From assembly GCA_016879935.1 (NCBI GenBank), contig JAACJQ010000153.1, positions 57,398 through 121,397 of the forward strand: 64,000 nt of DNA, in the 5' to 3' direction. Each line of letters opens with the position of its first letter. Positions within the stretch are counted from its first letter, which is position 1. The position numbers and the translations under genes were made by a program. Shown in pieces: positions 9,621 through 18,865 of this stretch. The notes beneath the pieces were generated by a model, which had not been told where the DNA came from, ran no database searches, and saw only the letters and a program-made list of their open reading frames with translations. The stretch comes from Archangiaceae bacterium. Its GTDB lineage: Bacteria > Myxococcota > Myxococcia > Myxococcales > Myxococcaceae.

Positions 9621-10604
9621 ATGACTCAGCAGTCGAGCAGGCGAATCGGCGTTCTCATGGGCGGGTGGGGTGAGGACGAGGTCTCGATGAAGACGGGCGA
9701 GGCGATCGCCCTCGCGCTCGAGGCGAACGGACACCAGGTCGCCCGGCTCTTCGCCGGCAACGCGCTCGACACCACGCTGCGTGAAGCAGGCGTCGACGTC
9801 GCCTTCCTCGCGCTCCACGGCCGCATGGGTGAAGACGGCCGCGTGCAGGGCCTGCTCGAGGTCATGGGCATTCCGTACACGGGCTCGGGCGTGCTCGGCT
9901 CGGCGCTCGCCATGAACAAGGGCTTCGCCAAGAAGCTCTTCCGCCAGCACAACCTCGCCACGCCGACGGGCTACGTCGTGCCGGCGTCGAAGCTCAAAGA
10001 CGTGCCGACGCTGCACGCCGATCTCGGCTTCCCCTGTGTCGTGAAGCCCGCGAGCAGCGGTTCGTCGGTCGGTCTCACGCTCGTGCACACGCGCGAGCAG
10101 CTCGAGCCGGCCATCGCGCTCGCCTGCCGCTTCGGTGGTGAAGCCCTCGTCGAGCGCTTCGTGAAGGGCCGCGAAGTGACGGTCGCGATCCTCGACGGCG
10201 AAGTGCTCGGCACCTGCGAAGTCAGCCACGACGGCTCGGTCTTCGACACGCAGACGAAATACGACGGCGGCGCCAGGTACCACCTGCCTCCGCGCGTGCC
10301 GGCCACCCGCGTCGCGAACATCGAGCAGATGGCGCTCACCGCGGCGCGTTCGCTCGGTTGCCGCGGCGCCGTGCGCGTCGACTTCATCGTCCCCGAGATC
10401 GGCAACGAGGTCGTGCTCGAGGTCAACACGCTGCCGGGCATGACCCGCACCAGCCTCTTCCCGAAGATCGCCAAGGCCGCGGGCCTCTCGTTCGAGGACC
10501 TGGTCGAGCGCATTCTCGAGGGCGCAGCCATGGATGGCGCCCACTTGCACGCGGCTCCGACGGTCGAGCGCACCGAGACGCAGGTCGAAGCGCACGCCAG
10601 CTGA
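9621..10604 (+). CDS. ddl: D-alanine--D-alanine ligase
   Basis: 327 residues, ATP-grasp enzyme joining two D-Ala for peptidoglycan precursors in the cytoplasm. Visible family features are G-G-W-G-E-D-E-V-S near the N-terminus (usual G-G-.-S-.-E-.-.-V-S), L-H-G-R-M-G-E-D-G, the ATP-grasp stretch V-V-K-P-A-S-S-G-S-S-V-G, E-R-F-V-K-G-R-E-V-T, V-D-F-I-V and E-V-N-T-L-P-G-M-T near the C-terminus. The loop that controls D-Ala versus D-Lac use ends in K-Y-D-G-G rather than the typical K-Y. ATG 9621 has GGAGG 9 bases upstream. A 25-residue tail extends beyond the usual end. It does not sit in a dcw cluster here. Confidence 0.95.
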   Translation: MTQQSSRRIGVLMGGWGEDEVSMKTGEAIALALEANGHQVARLFAGNALDTTLREAGVDVAFLALHGRMGEDGRVQGLLEVMGIPYTGSGVLGSALAMNKGFAKKLFRQHNLATPTGYVVPASKLKDVPTLHADLGFPCVVKPASSGSSVGLTLVHTREQLEPAIALACRFGGEALVERFVKGREVTVAILDGEVLGTCEVSHDGSVFDTQTKYDGGARYHLPPRVPATRVANIEQMALTAARSLGCRGAVRVDFIVPEIGNEVVLEVNTLPGMTRTSLFPKIAKAAGLSFEDLVERILEGAAMDGAHLHAAPTVERTETQVEAHAS

Positions 10605-10670
10605 GTCGACGGCGCACGGTTTTTCCGGGCGCGGCATCCCCCTCCTTGAAGTCTCACCGCCTTCGAGGGG

Positions 10671-10676
10671 TACGAT
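10671..10676 (+). promoter_or_regulatory. putative -10 element (TACGAT) 6 bases before ATG 10683
   Basis: TACGAT matches four of six consensus bases. A possible -35 (TTGAAG) sits 19 bases upstream, somewhat long. Transcription starting about 7 bases downstream would coincide with the start codon, and no Shine-Dalgarno site is present. Confidence 0.35.
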
Positions 10677-10682
10677 ACCGCC

Positions 10683-11297
10683 ATGCTCACCACCGCCCTG
10701 CTGACGCTCGCGCTCGCCGCTGAGCCCATTCGTCTCGTCCCGGGAACGCACCAGGTCATCAAGGTGCCGGGCGTGACGAAGATCGCGGTGGGCCAGCAGT
10801 CGGTCGCCGACGTGAGCGTGCTGGGCAAGGGCGAGCTGCTCATCACGGCCGGCCAGATGGGCCGCACCTCGCTCACGTTGTGGACCGCGCAGGGCATGCA
10901 GCAGCGCATGGTGATCGTCGACGACGGCAAGTCGACCGAGATCGGCCGCATGGTGAAGGAGCTCGTCAGCCCCTCGCTGCGCGTCGACACCTACAACGGC
11001 ATCACGGTCATCGACGGCACGCTCGACTCGATGGACGAGATGCGCCGCCTCACCCAGCTCGTCGGCAACGACGGCAACGTGAAGATCCTCGCCACCGTCG
11101 ACCCGCGCGTGATGCCGGCCGTCGCCGAGAACATCTCTGCGGCGTTCAAGAAGCAGGGCCTCGTGAATGCCCATGCCACGGCCTACGGCGGCAAGATCGT
11201 GCTCGAGGGCTCGGTGGCCGACGAGCGCGAGCTGCAGAAGGCCCTGATGATCGCCAACACCTACGCCGCTGCCGTGACGCCGTCGTTCGGCCGCTGA
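10683..11297 (+). CDS. BON / secretin N-terminal (CpaC-like) domain protein
   Basis: 204 residues with a short signal peptide (about 1-14, A-L-A-A-E-P). Residues 15-90 match the N-terminal module of CpaC/RcpA pilus secretins (I-R-L-V-P-G-T-H-Q-V-I-K-V-P-G; V-L-G-K-G-E-L-L-I-T-A; G-R-T-S-L-T-L-W). The rest is a BON-like fold with T-V-I-D-G-T-L-D and I-V-L-E-G-S-V-A-D. The secretin pore domain is absent, so it is a stand-alone periplasmic relative, not a channel. No Tad pilus genes are nearby. It may belong to an envelope complex, or have been recruited for another role. Confidence 0.8.
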   Translation: MLTTALLTLALAAEPIRLVPGTHQVIKVPGVTKIAVGQQSVADVSVLGKGELLITAGQMGRTSLTLWTAQGMQQRMVIVDDGKSTEIGRMVKELVSPSLRVDTYNGITVIDGTLDSMDEMRRLTQLVGNDGNVKILATVDPRVMPAVAENISAAFKKQGLVNAHATAYGGKIVLEGSVADERELQKALMIANTYAAAVTPSFGR

Positions 11298-11304
11298 CGC
11301 GCGA

Positions 11305-12297
11305 GTGAACGAGAAGTCGAGTCAACGCATCCTCGCGGTGCTGATCGGCATCGGGCTGCTGTTCATCGTGTTGCTGCCGCTCGTGGTTGGGCGGCGGGGC
11401 CGTGATGACGACGCGCCGTTTCCGAAGTCGCACCCCAGGCCCATTCGCGACTACGTGCCGGGCCGCTCGCATCGGCTCGAGAAGCTGCCGCCCGAGCTCG
11501 AGCTGGTGAAGGCGTTCGCGAAGCCGAAGCACGCGCCCGTGATGGGGGAGTGGCTGCAGGCGCACCCGGAGCAGGGCCAAACCCTCGCCGACTTCGAGCA
11601 GGAGCGCCCCGCAGGAGGCTGGCACGAAGGCCGGGTGCTCTACCTCGTCGCCGTGGGCGTGCTCACGCCAGCACAGGAGCAGCTCGTCGAACGCACCCGC
11701 GCGTTGCTGTCCGATTGGTACCAGCTCGAGGTGAAGGTGCTGCCGCCACTCTCGGAGGAGATCGTGCCGCCCGAGTCGAGGCGTGACCGGCAGAACGCCT
11801 ACGGCACGCAGTGGCAGACGGAGCCGATTCTCGACGCGCTCTTGATGAAGCGGCCGGACGACGCCGCAGGGCTCATGGCCATCACCGCGACCGATCTCTA
11901 CCCGGGCCCCGAGTGGAACTTCGTCTTCGGCGAGGCCCGCTACGGAGCGCGCGTCGGCGTGATGAGCATCGCGCGTCACGGCGACTTGATGACGGAGCCG
12001 ACGCTGGTGCTCAACCGCACGCTCACCACCGCCGCGCACGAGCTCGGGCACATGATGGGCCTGCAACACTGCGTCGCGTACGAGTGCGCGATGAATGGCG
12101 CCAACTCGCAGGAGGAGTCGGACCAGGCGCCGAACGAGCCCTGCCCATCGTGTCTGGCGAAGCTGAAGCTGCGGCTCGGTCTGAATCCGCTCGCGCGCGC
12201 CGTGGCGGTCGAGCGCTCCTACGCCGATGCGGGGTTGCCGCTGGGCGATCTGCCCGCGCAGCTCGACGTCTGGCGTGACGCCGGCGTGGTGCATTGA
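11305..12297 (+). CDS. membrane-anchored archaemetzincin-type metalloprotease
   Basis: 330 residues from GTG 11305. The zinc site H245-E-L-G-H249-M-M-G-L-Q-H255 is followed at once by C256, then C261, M263 and a C280-P-S-C283 pair. This is the archaemetzincin pattern (HExxHxxGxxHC-x4-C-x-M-x(about 17)-CxxC), which binds a catalytic and a structural zinc. Known archaemetzincins are usually soluble. This one adds an N-terminal transmembrane helix (about 10-29) and a 100-residue linker before the protease domain, so the domain should face the periplasm. It begins 7 bases after the BON gene and is likely co-transcribed with it. Confidence 0.88.
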   Translation: MNEKSSQRILAVLIGIGLLFIVLLPLVVGRRGRDDDAPFPKSHPRPIRDYVPGRSHRLEKLPPELELVKAFAKPKHAPVMGEWLQAHPEQGQTLADFEQERPAGGWHEGRVLYLVAVGVLTPAQEQLVERTRALLSDWYQLEVKVLPPLSEEIVPPESRRDRQNAYGTQWQTEPILDALLMKRPDDAAGLMAITATDLYPGPEWNFVFGEARYGARVGVMSIARHGDLMTEPTLVLNRTLTTAAHELGHMMGLQHCVAYECAMNGANSQEESDQAPNEPCPSCLAKLKLRLGLNPLARAVAVERSYADAGLPLGDLPAQLDVWRDAGVVH

Positions 12298-12328
12298 ACG
12301 AACGCCGCGCCTGGTGCACGGTGTCGAC

Positions 12329-13543
12329 ATGAAACGGCTCCTCGTCCTCCTGTTGATCGCCTGCGGGAGCCGTCCTGGCCCGCTCGATGACGGCACGCGA
12401 CCGGTCTCGCTGCTCGAGGTGCCTGCGTTGCCCAACCCCTTCACGACGCCCTGCCTGCAGCTCCCGTCGAAGGTGACGTTCGCGGCGGCGCGCGTTGGCT
12501 GCGATCAGGGGCGGAAGCAGATCACCGTGAAGAACGTCTGCGCGTTCAAGGTCGGGCTCGGGGCTCCGCCGCAGTCAGGGCCGTTCGGCGTCGTCGAGCT
12601 GCCGTTTCCGCTCGAGCCGAACGCCGAGGGGCGAATGGTGGTGGGCTTCGCTCCCGGGGCCGTGGGCGCCCTCAGCGGCACGCTCACTGTGAACGCACTC
12701 GCCGACGGGCATTCGCAGCCGGCTCAGCTGGCCGTCGAAGGGGAGGGCACCCAGGCTCGCGTGGTGTCGTTCGAGCAGGTCGTGCCTGTTCCTCCGCGAG
12801 TGAGCCTGTTGGTGATCGTCGACGACGACGGAGACTTCAACGCCGAGCAGAACTTCCGCACCTACGGCAACTTCCTCGCGACGCTGGGCTGGCCGAAGTT
12901 CGACGTGGCGGTCAGCAACCTGAGCGGCACGCTCCAATCACCTGACGGGGTGTCGGTGCTGGCGACGGACTACCCCTCGTTCGAAACACGCTTCGCCCGG
13001 GCCACGCGGACGACGCCATCGGGTGGGCGACGAAGCTGTCACGACACCGCGGTTGCTTTGAGGAGTCGTGGCCAGCCCGCGGGCTTCTGGTCGCAGCAAC
13101 ACGCCGTGCTGTGCGTGACCAACGAGACCGACGCCTCCGACGTCCCGGGCACGTCGATGGTGGCGCAGTGGGCGAGCGCGCGGTTTCCACCACCGTTCAG
13201 CGTGGTGGCTCCCGTGAACAACGACACGTGTGGCCAGCGCGAGCTGCGCTTCGACCCGCTCGTGCGTGCGACCCATGGCGTTCGCGAAGATCTCTGCACC
13301 CCCAACTGGAGCAGCGCGCTCAACTCGCTCAGCGCCGCGGGGTTCGGGACCGCGACCCTGTTCTTCCTCGAACGTTCGCCGTCGCTGCGAGCGCTCGAGA
13401 CGCTCTCGGTTTCTCTCGACGGTGTCACGGTGCCGCGGGTCGACTGGGAATACGATGCGGCGCTCCACGCAGTGCGGTTTCAAGTTCGTTCTGCGCCGAC
13501 CCCCGGCTCGCGTCTCACCACGCGCTGGGAGACCTGCGACTGA
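12329..13543 (+). CDS. lipoprotein with choice-of-anchor-type and VWA-like regions
   Basis: 404 residues. The leader M-K-R-L-L-V-L-L-L-I-A-C is a lipoprotein signal with lipidation expected at Cys12. Residues 50-155 form an Ig-like beta sandwich of the choice-of-anchor type (I-T-V-K-N-V-C; G-T-L-T-V-N-A-L-A). From about 165 the layout follows myxobacterial VWA lipoproteins (L-L-V-I-V-D-D-D-G-D-F-N, F-D-V-A-V-S-N, V-L-C-V-T-N-E-T-D). The metal site usually reading D-x-S-x-S is D-D-D-G-D here, so classical MIDAS binding is probably lost. Several Cys late in the protein may form disulphides. Outer-membrane or surface location is likely; function unknown. Confidence 0.72.
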   Translation: MKRLLVLLLIACGSRPGPLDDGTRPVSLLEVPALPNPFTTPCLQLPSKVTFAAARVGCDQGRKQITVKNVCAFKVGLGAPPQSGPFGVVELPFPLEPNAEGRMVVGFAPGAVGALSGTLTVNALADGHSQPAQLAVEGEGTQARVVSFEQVVPVPPRVSLLVIVDDDGDFNAEQNFRTYGNFLATLGWPKFDVAVSNLSGTLQSPDGVSVLATDYPSFETRFARATRTTPSGGRRSCHDTAVALRSRGQPAGFWSQQHAVLCVTNETDASDVPGTSMVAQWASARFPPPFSVVAPVNNDTCGQRELRFDPLVRATHGVREDLCTPNWSSALNSLSAAGFGTATLFFLERSPSLRALETLSVSLDGVTVPRVDWEYDAALHAVRFQVRSAPTPGSRLTTRWETCD

Positions 13544-13562
13544 TCGCTCTCGCACGAACGCT

Positions 13563-13591
13563 TTGACACGACGGGCCAATCTCCCTAGAAC
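13563..13591 (+). promoter_or_regulatory. sigma-70-type promoter of the glycosyltransferase gene
   Basis: A perfect -35 box TTGACA (13563-13568), a 17-base spacer and TAGAAC (13586-13591, four of six consensus bases). Transcription would start about 60 bases before ATG 13658. This is the best sigma-70-like promoter I can see in the window. Confidence 0.6.
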
Positions 13592-13657
13592 GGGTCGCCC
13601 TTGAACCCGGGAGGGGGTTTCTCTGCAATTCCGGGTGGTTGCGAGGCCGTGAGCGCG

Positions 13658-15163
13658 ATGAGCATCGCCGAAATCGTCTTCCTTTGCGTCTACTTCGGCG
13701 TGCTGGCCGTGCTCTCGACGTACGGGTCGCACCGCTACCGCATGGCGTACCTGTATTACCGCCACAAGTTTCAGCTCCCGACGCCGAAGGGTGAGCTGAC
13801 CGAGTGGCCGCGCGTGACGGTGCAGCTGCCCATCTTCAACGAGATGTACGTGGTGCAGCGCCTCATCGACTCGGTGTGCAGCATTCAGTACCCGAGGGAG
13901 CGCTTCGAAGTTCAGGTGCTCGACGACTCGACCGACGAGACGTGCGGCATCGCGCGCGGCGTCGTCGAGAAGTGGAAGGCTCAGGGCGTCGACATCGTCT
14001 ACATCCACCGCACCAACCGTCAGGGCTTCAAGGCGGGCGCGCTGGAGAACGGCCTGCACCTCGCGAAGGGTGAGTACGTCGCGGTGTTCGACGCCGACTT
14101 CGTGCCGGGCCCCGACTTCCTCGAGCGTACGGTGCCGTTCTTCGTCGACCCGAAGGTGGGCATGGTGCAGGTGCGCTGGGGCCACCTGAACCGCGAGTTC
14201 TCGCTGCTCACGCAGGCGCAGAGCATTCTGCTCGACGGCCACTTCATCATCGAGCACACCGCGCGCAACCGCTCGGGCTGCTTCTTCAACTTCAACGGCA
14301 CCGCTGGAGTCTGGCGCCGTCAGACGATCATCGACGCCGGCGGCTGGCAGCACGACACGCTGACCGAAGATCTCGACCTCTCGTACCGCGCGCAGCTCAA
14401 GGGCTGGCAGTTCACGTTCCTGCCCGACATCATCTCGCCCGCCGAAGTGCCGGTCGACATGAACGCCTTCAAGGGCCAGCAGCACCGCTGGGCGAAGGGC
14501 TCGATTCAGACGGCGCGCAAGCTGCTGCCGACGATCCTCACCTCGAAGACGCTGCCGTTCCACGTCAAGCGCGAGGCGTGGTTCCACCTCTCGAACAACA
14601 TCGCCTACCCGTTGATGGTGCTGCTCGCCGTCATGATGCCGATGTCGATGGTCGTGCGCTTCCAGCACGGCATGTATCAGACGCTCTTCCTCGACCTGCC
14701 GGTGTTCCTCGCGGCGACGGCGTCGGTGAGCTTCTTCTACATCGCCACCGTGCGTGAGCTCGGCCTCGGCTGGTGGGACCGCATCAAGTACCTCCCGTTC
14801 CTGATGAGCCTCGGCATCGGCCTGTCGATCAACCAGTCGCGCGCCGTCATCGAGGCGCTGCTGCACCAGGAGAGCGAGTTCGCGCGCACGCCGAAGACGG
14901 GCTCCGAAGGCGCCAAGGTTCAGAAGGTGAAGAAGGCGTACAAGGGCCGCCGCACGTGGGTGCCCTACGTCGAGCTCGGCTTCGCGGTCTATTTCGCGCT
15001 GAGCATCTGGTACGCGTTCGACCACGACATCTACGCGTCGATGCCGTACCTGTTCCTCTTCATGTTCGGCTACGCGTACGTCGGGCTCACCAGCCTGTTC
15101 GACTTCAACAAGCGCCGTCAGGTGGCTGCTGAGGTCTCGCCCGAAGCCCAGCCGACGGCCTGA
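13658..15163 (+). CDS. cellulose-synthase-like family 2 glycosyltransferase
   Basis: 501 residues, processive-type GT2 of the inner membrane. An N-terminal TM helix (about 5-25) precedes the catalytic domain. The domain carries D in V-L-D-D-S-T-D, D-A-D in F-D-A-D-F, the catalytic T-E-D-L-D-L-S and the acceptor-side Q-Q-H-R-W-A-K-G, the same set used by cellulose and mannan synthases. Four to five TM segments follow (about 310-365 and 445-490), with a basic cytoplasmic stretch around 415-435. The product is probably a beta-linked polysaccharide; sugar and linkage cannot be read from sequence. No PilZ domain is present and no partner export genes are adjacent, so it may act alone. Confidence 0.9.
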   Translation: MSIAEIVFLCVYFGVLAVLSTYGSHRYRMAYLYYRHKFQLPTPKGELTEWPRVTVQLPIFNEMYVVQRLIDSVCSIQYPRERFEVQVLDDSTDETCGIARGVVEKWKAQGVDIVYIHRTNRQGFKAGALENGLHLAKGEYVAVFDADFVPGPDFLERTVPFFVDPKVGMVQVRWGHLNREFSLLTQAQSILLDGHFIIEHTARNRSGCFFNFNGTAGVWRRQTIIDAGGWQHDTLTEDLDLSYRAQLKGWQFTFLPDIISPAEVPVDMNAFKGQQHRWAKGSIQTARKLLPTILTSKTLPFHVKREAWFHLSNNIAYPLMVLLAVMMPMSMVVRFQHGMYQTLFLDLPVFLAATASVSFFYIATVRELGLGWWDRIKYLPFLMSLGIGLSINQSRAVIEALLHQESEFARTPKTGSEGAKVQKVKKAYKGRRTWVPYVELGFAVYFALSIWYAFDHDIYASMPYLFLFMFGYAYVGLTSLFDFNKRRQVAAEVSPEAQPTA

Positions 15164-15173
15164 TTCCTCCAGG

Positions 15174-16328
15174 TCACGCGAGCTCGAAGACCTCCTGCGC
15201 ACCCGCAACACCTTTGAGCTCGAAGCGACCGACTGACCTCGTCTTCAAGGTCGAGTCTTTCGCGAGTTCTTCACTGAGCAACACGCGCTTGTCGAGCTTG
15301 CCGGTGAGGCCCTCGATGCGGCTCGCGAGGTTCACGGCGGGCCCGATGGCAGTGAAGTCGAGCCGGCCCGCGCCGCCGATGTTCCCGTAGGCCACGTCGC
15401 CCACGTGCAGCGCGACCCCGAAGCGCAGTGGCGGTTGTGACGTCTTCGCGCGTTCGAGGTTGAGCGCATCGAGCGCGTGAAAGGCGGCGGCAGTGGCCTG
15501 CGTCGCGTGACCGGCGGCGTCGCTCACCGTGCTGGTGATGGGGAAGATGGCCAGCATGCCGTCGCCCATGAACTTGAGCACCTCGCCGCCGTGCAGCTCG
15601 ATGTGCGGCACCTGGCAGTCGAAGACCTTGTTGAGCACCGCGATGATCTCGGTCGGCGTGTGTTCGCCCGAGAGCGAGGTGAAGCCGCGCAGGTCGGAGA
15701 ACCAGATGACGCACCGAATGCTCTCGGTGTCGCCGCGCTGGATCTTGCCCTTCAAGATGCGCTCTCCCGCGTCGCGGCCGACGTAGGTGTTGAGCAGGTT
15801 CACGGCGGTGCGCATCAACGCGAGCGTCTCGGCCACGCGGCAGAGCGGGCGCACCACGGCGCGAATGATCGCCAGCTGGTGATCGCTGAACCCACTCGCC
15901 GTCTTCGTCGCGAACGAGATGGAGTGCGTCGAGCCGCCCATGAACTTCAGCGGCGTGACGAAGTAGTCGGTGAAGCCATCACGCCCCAGGCCGTCGAGGC
16001 CCGAGTAGCTCGACGGCTGGTTCAACCGAACGCGCAGCTCCACCGCCTCGGCCTGCACCTTGGCAGGAGCGCTCTTCTTGAACTCGTCGCTCTCGAGGCC
16101 CGACCACGGGTTCTCCTGCACGCGCACCTGCTCGCCGGGCTGCCAGAAGAAGCCGCGGCCCACGAACGAGGGGTGCAGCGTGCGCACGAAGGCCGAGATG
16201 CGATCGACGGGCACGCCTGCGGTGCGCAGGTCGTCGCCCATTCTCGCGATGACGGCCATCGGGGTCGGCGCGCCGGGAGCACCATCGACCAGCCAGTCGA
16301 ACAGCACCTGCACTTCGCTGGGCACCAT
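15174..16328 (-). CDS. class III adenylate/guanylate cyclase domain protein
   Basis: 384 residues. The C-terminal 190 residues are a class III cyclase. Metal-binding Asp are in W-F-S-D-L-R-G-F-T-S and K-F-M-G-D-G-M-L. Substrate-specifying residues look like the adenylate pair, Lys in L-K-F-M-G-D-G and Asp in L-D-F-T-A-I-G. The transition-state Asn-Arg are in A-V-N-L-A-S-R-I-E. Residues 1-170 form a GAF-like sensory region with no membrane segment, so the protein is probably cytosolic. The predicted product is cAMP, by inference from the Lys/Asp pair. TAGCCT, a -10-like hexamer, lies 6 bases before ATG 16328. It converges with the glycosyltransferase gene across 10 bases. Confidence 0.92.
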   Translation of the reverse strand: MVPSEVQVLFDWLVDGAPGAPTPMAVIARMGDDLRTAGVPVDRISAFVRTLHPSFVGRGFFWQPGEQVRVQENPWSGLESDEFKKSAPAKVQAEAVELRVRLNQPSSYSGLDGLGRDGFTDYFVTPLKFMGGSTHSISFATKTASGFSDHQLAIIRAVVRPLCRVAETLALMRTAVNLLNTYVGRDAGERILKGKIQRGDTESIRCVIWFSDLRGFTSLSGEHTPTEIIAVLNKVFDCQVPHIELHGGEVLKFMGDGMLAIFPITSTVSDAAGHATQATAAAFHALDALNLERAKTSQPPLRFGVALHVGDVAYGNIGGAGRLDFTAIGPAVNLASRIEGLTGKLDKRVLLSEELAKDSTLKTRSVGRFELKGVAGAQEVFELA

Positions 16329-16397
16329 GGGCCGAGGCTACTCCAGTCGCGCGGCCTGGCCTGACAGTCGCCGGAGATTCTGCTTCGGTGCGCGCTC

Positions 16398-18128
16398 ATG
16401 CTCCCCGCGCTCCTGGCCGTGCTGGCCGCTGCTCCGACGCTCACCACGCAGGCCGAGCGCTCCGGCTTCACCGAGACCGGCCGCTACGACGAAGTGCAGG
16501 CGTTGTGCGCCGCCTTCCCGAAGGCGTTTGCCGGCAAGGTGAAGTGTGAGCCCTTCGGCACGACGCCGCTGGGCCGGCCGATGCTCGTCTTCGTCGCGAG
16601 CGCCGATGGCACGTTCACGCCCGAGGCCGCGCAGAAGAAGAACCGGCCCGTGCTGTTCCTGCAGGGCGGCATTCACGCAGGAGAGATCGACGGCAAAGAC
16701 GCCGGCTTCTGGCTCCTGCGCGACGTGCTCGAGGGCAAGGTGCTGCCGAACGTGCTGGCGAAGGTCACGCTCGTCTTCGTGCCGGTCTTCAACGTCGACG
16801 GGCACGAGCGCTTCGGGCCGAACAACCGGCCGAACCAGAACGGGCCGAAGGAGATGGGCTGGCGGGTCACCTCGCACAACCTGAACCTGAACCGCGATTA
16901 CGCGAAGGCCGACGCTCCCGAGATGCAGGCGATGCTGAAGCTGCTGCACAAGTGGGATCCGATCGTGATGGCCGATCTCCACGTGACCGACGGCGCGAAG
17001 TTTCAGCACGACGTGTCGGTGACGTTCGAGCCGTCGAACATCGGGCCCGACGGGCTGCGCAGCCTGGGGAGCAGCCTGCGGGTCTCGCTCTTCGCCGAGC
17101 TCGAGTCGAAGGGGCACCTGCCGGTGAACTTCTACCCGTCGTTCACGAAGGATGACGATCCCTCCAGTGGCTTCGCGTACGGCTGGCCGCCTCCGCGGTT
17201 CGGCAACGCGTACTGGGCGGCGAACAACCGCTACGGCGTGCTGGTCGAGACGCACTCGTGGAAGGACTCGAAGACGCGCGTGACGACGACGTACGACGTG
17301 TGCCTCGGGCTGCTTCGGCTGACTTCGGAAGATGGCCCGCGGTGGCTCAAGGCCGCGAAGGAAGCGGACGCCGCCGACGGGAAGAAGGCGGGCGGCGAGG
17401 TCGTCATGATGTGGGAGCCGAAGAAGACGGGCCGGCCCATCGAGTTCAAGGGCTACGCGTACACGCGCGAGCCGTCGACCGTCTCGGGCCAGCCGTGGGT
17501 TCGCTACGACGACACGAAACCCGAGGTGTGGACGGTGCCGTACCTCGACGAGCTGGAGCCGGCGTTGACGGTGAAAGCGCCGGGCGCAGGGTGGGTCGTG
17601 CCCGTGCCGCACGCGAGCTGGGTGGCCGAGAAGCTGACGCTGCACGGCGTGGCGTTCACGGTGCTCAAAGACGAGAAGCGCGTCGCGGCCGAGGTCTATC
17701 GGCTGGTGGCTCCGAAGTTTCGCGCGGTGCCGTACGAGGGGCGGTTGACGGTGACGGCGCGTGACGGCGTGTGGAGTCCGCGGACGATGGTGTTGCCGAA
17801 GGGCTCGCTCTTCGTTCCGGCAGCGCAGTCGCGGCTGTTCCTCGCGATGCACCTGCTGGATCCGACGTCGCCCGATTCGTTCCTCGCGTGGGGCTTCTTC
17901 AACGCACACCTCGAGCAGAAGGAATACCTCGAGGACTATCTGACCGAGGCCTACGCGCGGGAGCTGCTCGCCGACCCGAAGGTGAAGGCCGAGTTCGAGG
18001 CGCGGCTCAAAGACGAAGCGTTCGCGAAGAGCCCGGAGGCGCGGCTGCAGTTCTTCTCGTCGCGTCACCCGAGCGCTGACCCGATGCTGAACGTGCTGCC
18101 GGTGTACCGGGTCGAGAAGGCGCCGTGA
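16398..18128 (+). CDS. M14 family zinc carboxypeptidase
   Basis: 576 residues with a short N-terminal signal peptide (about 1-19). Zinc ligands H93 and E96 lie in G-G-I-H-A-G-E-I-D-G-K. The block F-N-V-D-G-H-E-R-F-G and L-N-L-N-R-D-Y (substrate-binding Asn/Arg) follow, the third ligand is probably His in M-A-D-L-H-V-T-D-G, and the general base Glu in V-L-V-E-T-H-S-W-K. This is the order found in M14 enzymes that remove C-terminal residues from peptides or act on peptidoglycan peptides. A long C-terminal region (about 340-576) is beta-rich and helical and typical of secreted bacterial M14 members. Its stop overlaps the GTG start of the next gene. Confidence 0.92.
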   Translation: MLPALLAVLAAAPTLTTQAERSGFTETGRYDEVQALCAAFPKAFAGKVKCEPFGTTPLGRPMLVFVASADGTFTPEAAQKKNRPVLFLQGGIHAGEIDGKDAGFWLLRDVLEGKVLPNVLAKVTLVFVPVFNVDGHERFGPNNRPNQNGPKEMGWRVTSHNLNLNRDYAKADAPEMQAMLKLLHKWDPIVMADLHVTDGAKFQHDVSVTFEPSNIGPDGLRSLGSSLRVSLFAELESKGHLPVNFYPSFTKDDDPSSGFAYGWPPPRFGNAYWAANNRYGVLVETHSWKDSKTRVTTTYDVCLGLLRLTSEDGPRWLKAAKEADAADGKKAGGEVVMMWEPKKTGRPIEFKGYAYTREPSTVSGQPWVRYDDTKPEVWTVPYLDELEPALTVKAPGAGWVVPVPHASWVAEKLTLHGVAFTVLKDEKRVAAEVYRLVAPKFRAVPYEGRLTVTARDGVWSPRTMVLPKGSLFVPAAQSRLFLAMHLLDPTSPDSFLAWGFFNAHLEQKEYLEDYLTEAYARELLADPKVKAEFEARLKDEAFAKSPEARLQFFSSRHPSADPMLNVLPVYRVEKAP

Positions 18129-18865
18129 GAACCGAGTCGCTCGCAGAGGTGCTGCCGTCGCTGACGCTCCCCGAGTTGGTCGATGTGGAGGCTGCGATTG
18201 GTGGCCTGCCGACACCGCTCTGCACGCCTGAAGGCGACGGCGAGGTGCGGGCGGCGATCGAGGCTGGAACGCGAGACGTGCAGGCGCTGATGCACGAGGC
18301 TCCGCTTCCACACGGGTTGGCCGTCATCGGTGCGCTGGTGCGAAGGCACCTGCCGCGGAACGACGTCGTGGTCGAGCGACCTGCGGCGCTCTCGCTCGAA
18401 CAGAGCGTCTCTCCACCGCGTGGGCTGCGTTGCGTGCCGGGCTCGCTCACGGTGAAGGGCTCGCTGTCGGTCGTGGCTCCGCTGATCGTCTGCGGCGATC
18501 TCGTCGTCGACGGCGTGCTGCGCGACTGCGGGCCGCAATCGAAGATCGTCGTCCTCGGCTCGCTCTCGTGTGGTGCCTTGCGCACGACCGGAGAGATCTG
18601 GGTGCTCGGCTCGCTGAAGGCCGCACGGTACGTGTGGGGCCACTACAACGACAACGTGCTCGAGGTGGTCGGCACGGTACGGGCGGCGTACGTGCTCTCG
18701 GATGATCATGCGATCGAAGCCGCGGGCTACGACGTGCAGCACCGGCCGTCGCCGGACGGGGACGTCTTCGATCTCGCCGACGTGAACCACACGGAGTCGC
18801 TCCGGAAGGTGACTCCAGCTGCGGCGTGGAGTGACGAGGGTCTCGAGCTCGACGCCCTCGACTGA
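18125..18865 (+). CDS. beta-helix protein resembling polymer-forming (bactofilin-like) proteins
   Basis: 246 residues from GTG 18125, overlapping the M14 stop by four bases (GTGA), so co-translation is likely. From about 100 to 195 the sequence runs in short strand-turn repeats rich in G-S-L and G-x-L (P-G-S-L-T-V-K-G-S-L-S-V; C-G-D-L-V-V-D-G-V-L). This suggests a right-handed beta-helix like polymer-forming cytoskeletal proteins. The N-terminal 95 residues are helical with no signal peptide. I cannot assign a function; scaffolding is a guess from the fold pattern. Confidence 0.6.
   Translation: MRTESLAEVLPSLTLPELVDVEAAIGGLPTPLCTPEGDGEVRAAIEAGTRDVQALMHEAPLPHGLAVIGALVRRHLPRNDVVVERPAALSLEQSVSPPRGLRCVPGSLTVKGSLSVVAPLIVCGDLVVDGVLRDCGPQSKIVVLGSLSCGALRTTGEIWVLGSLKAARYVWGHYNDNVLEVVGTVRAAYVLSDDHAIEAAGYDVQHRPSPDGDVFDLADVNHTESLRKVTPAAAWSDEGLELDALD

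Noticed and set aside
10639..10668. Hairpin between ddl and the BON gene as a terminator
   Set aside because: The stem contains a three-base bulge and no T-run follows; it also overlaps the likely promoter of the next gene.
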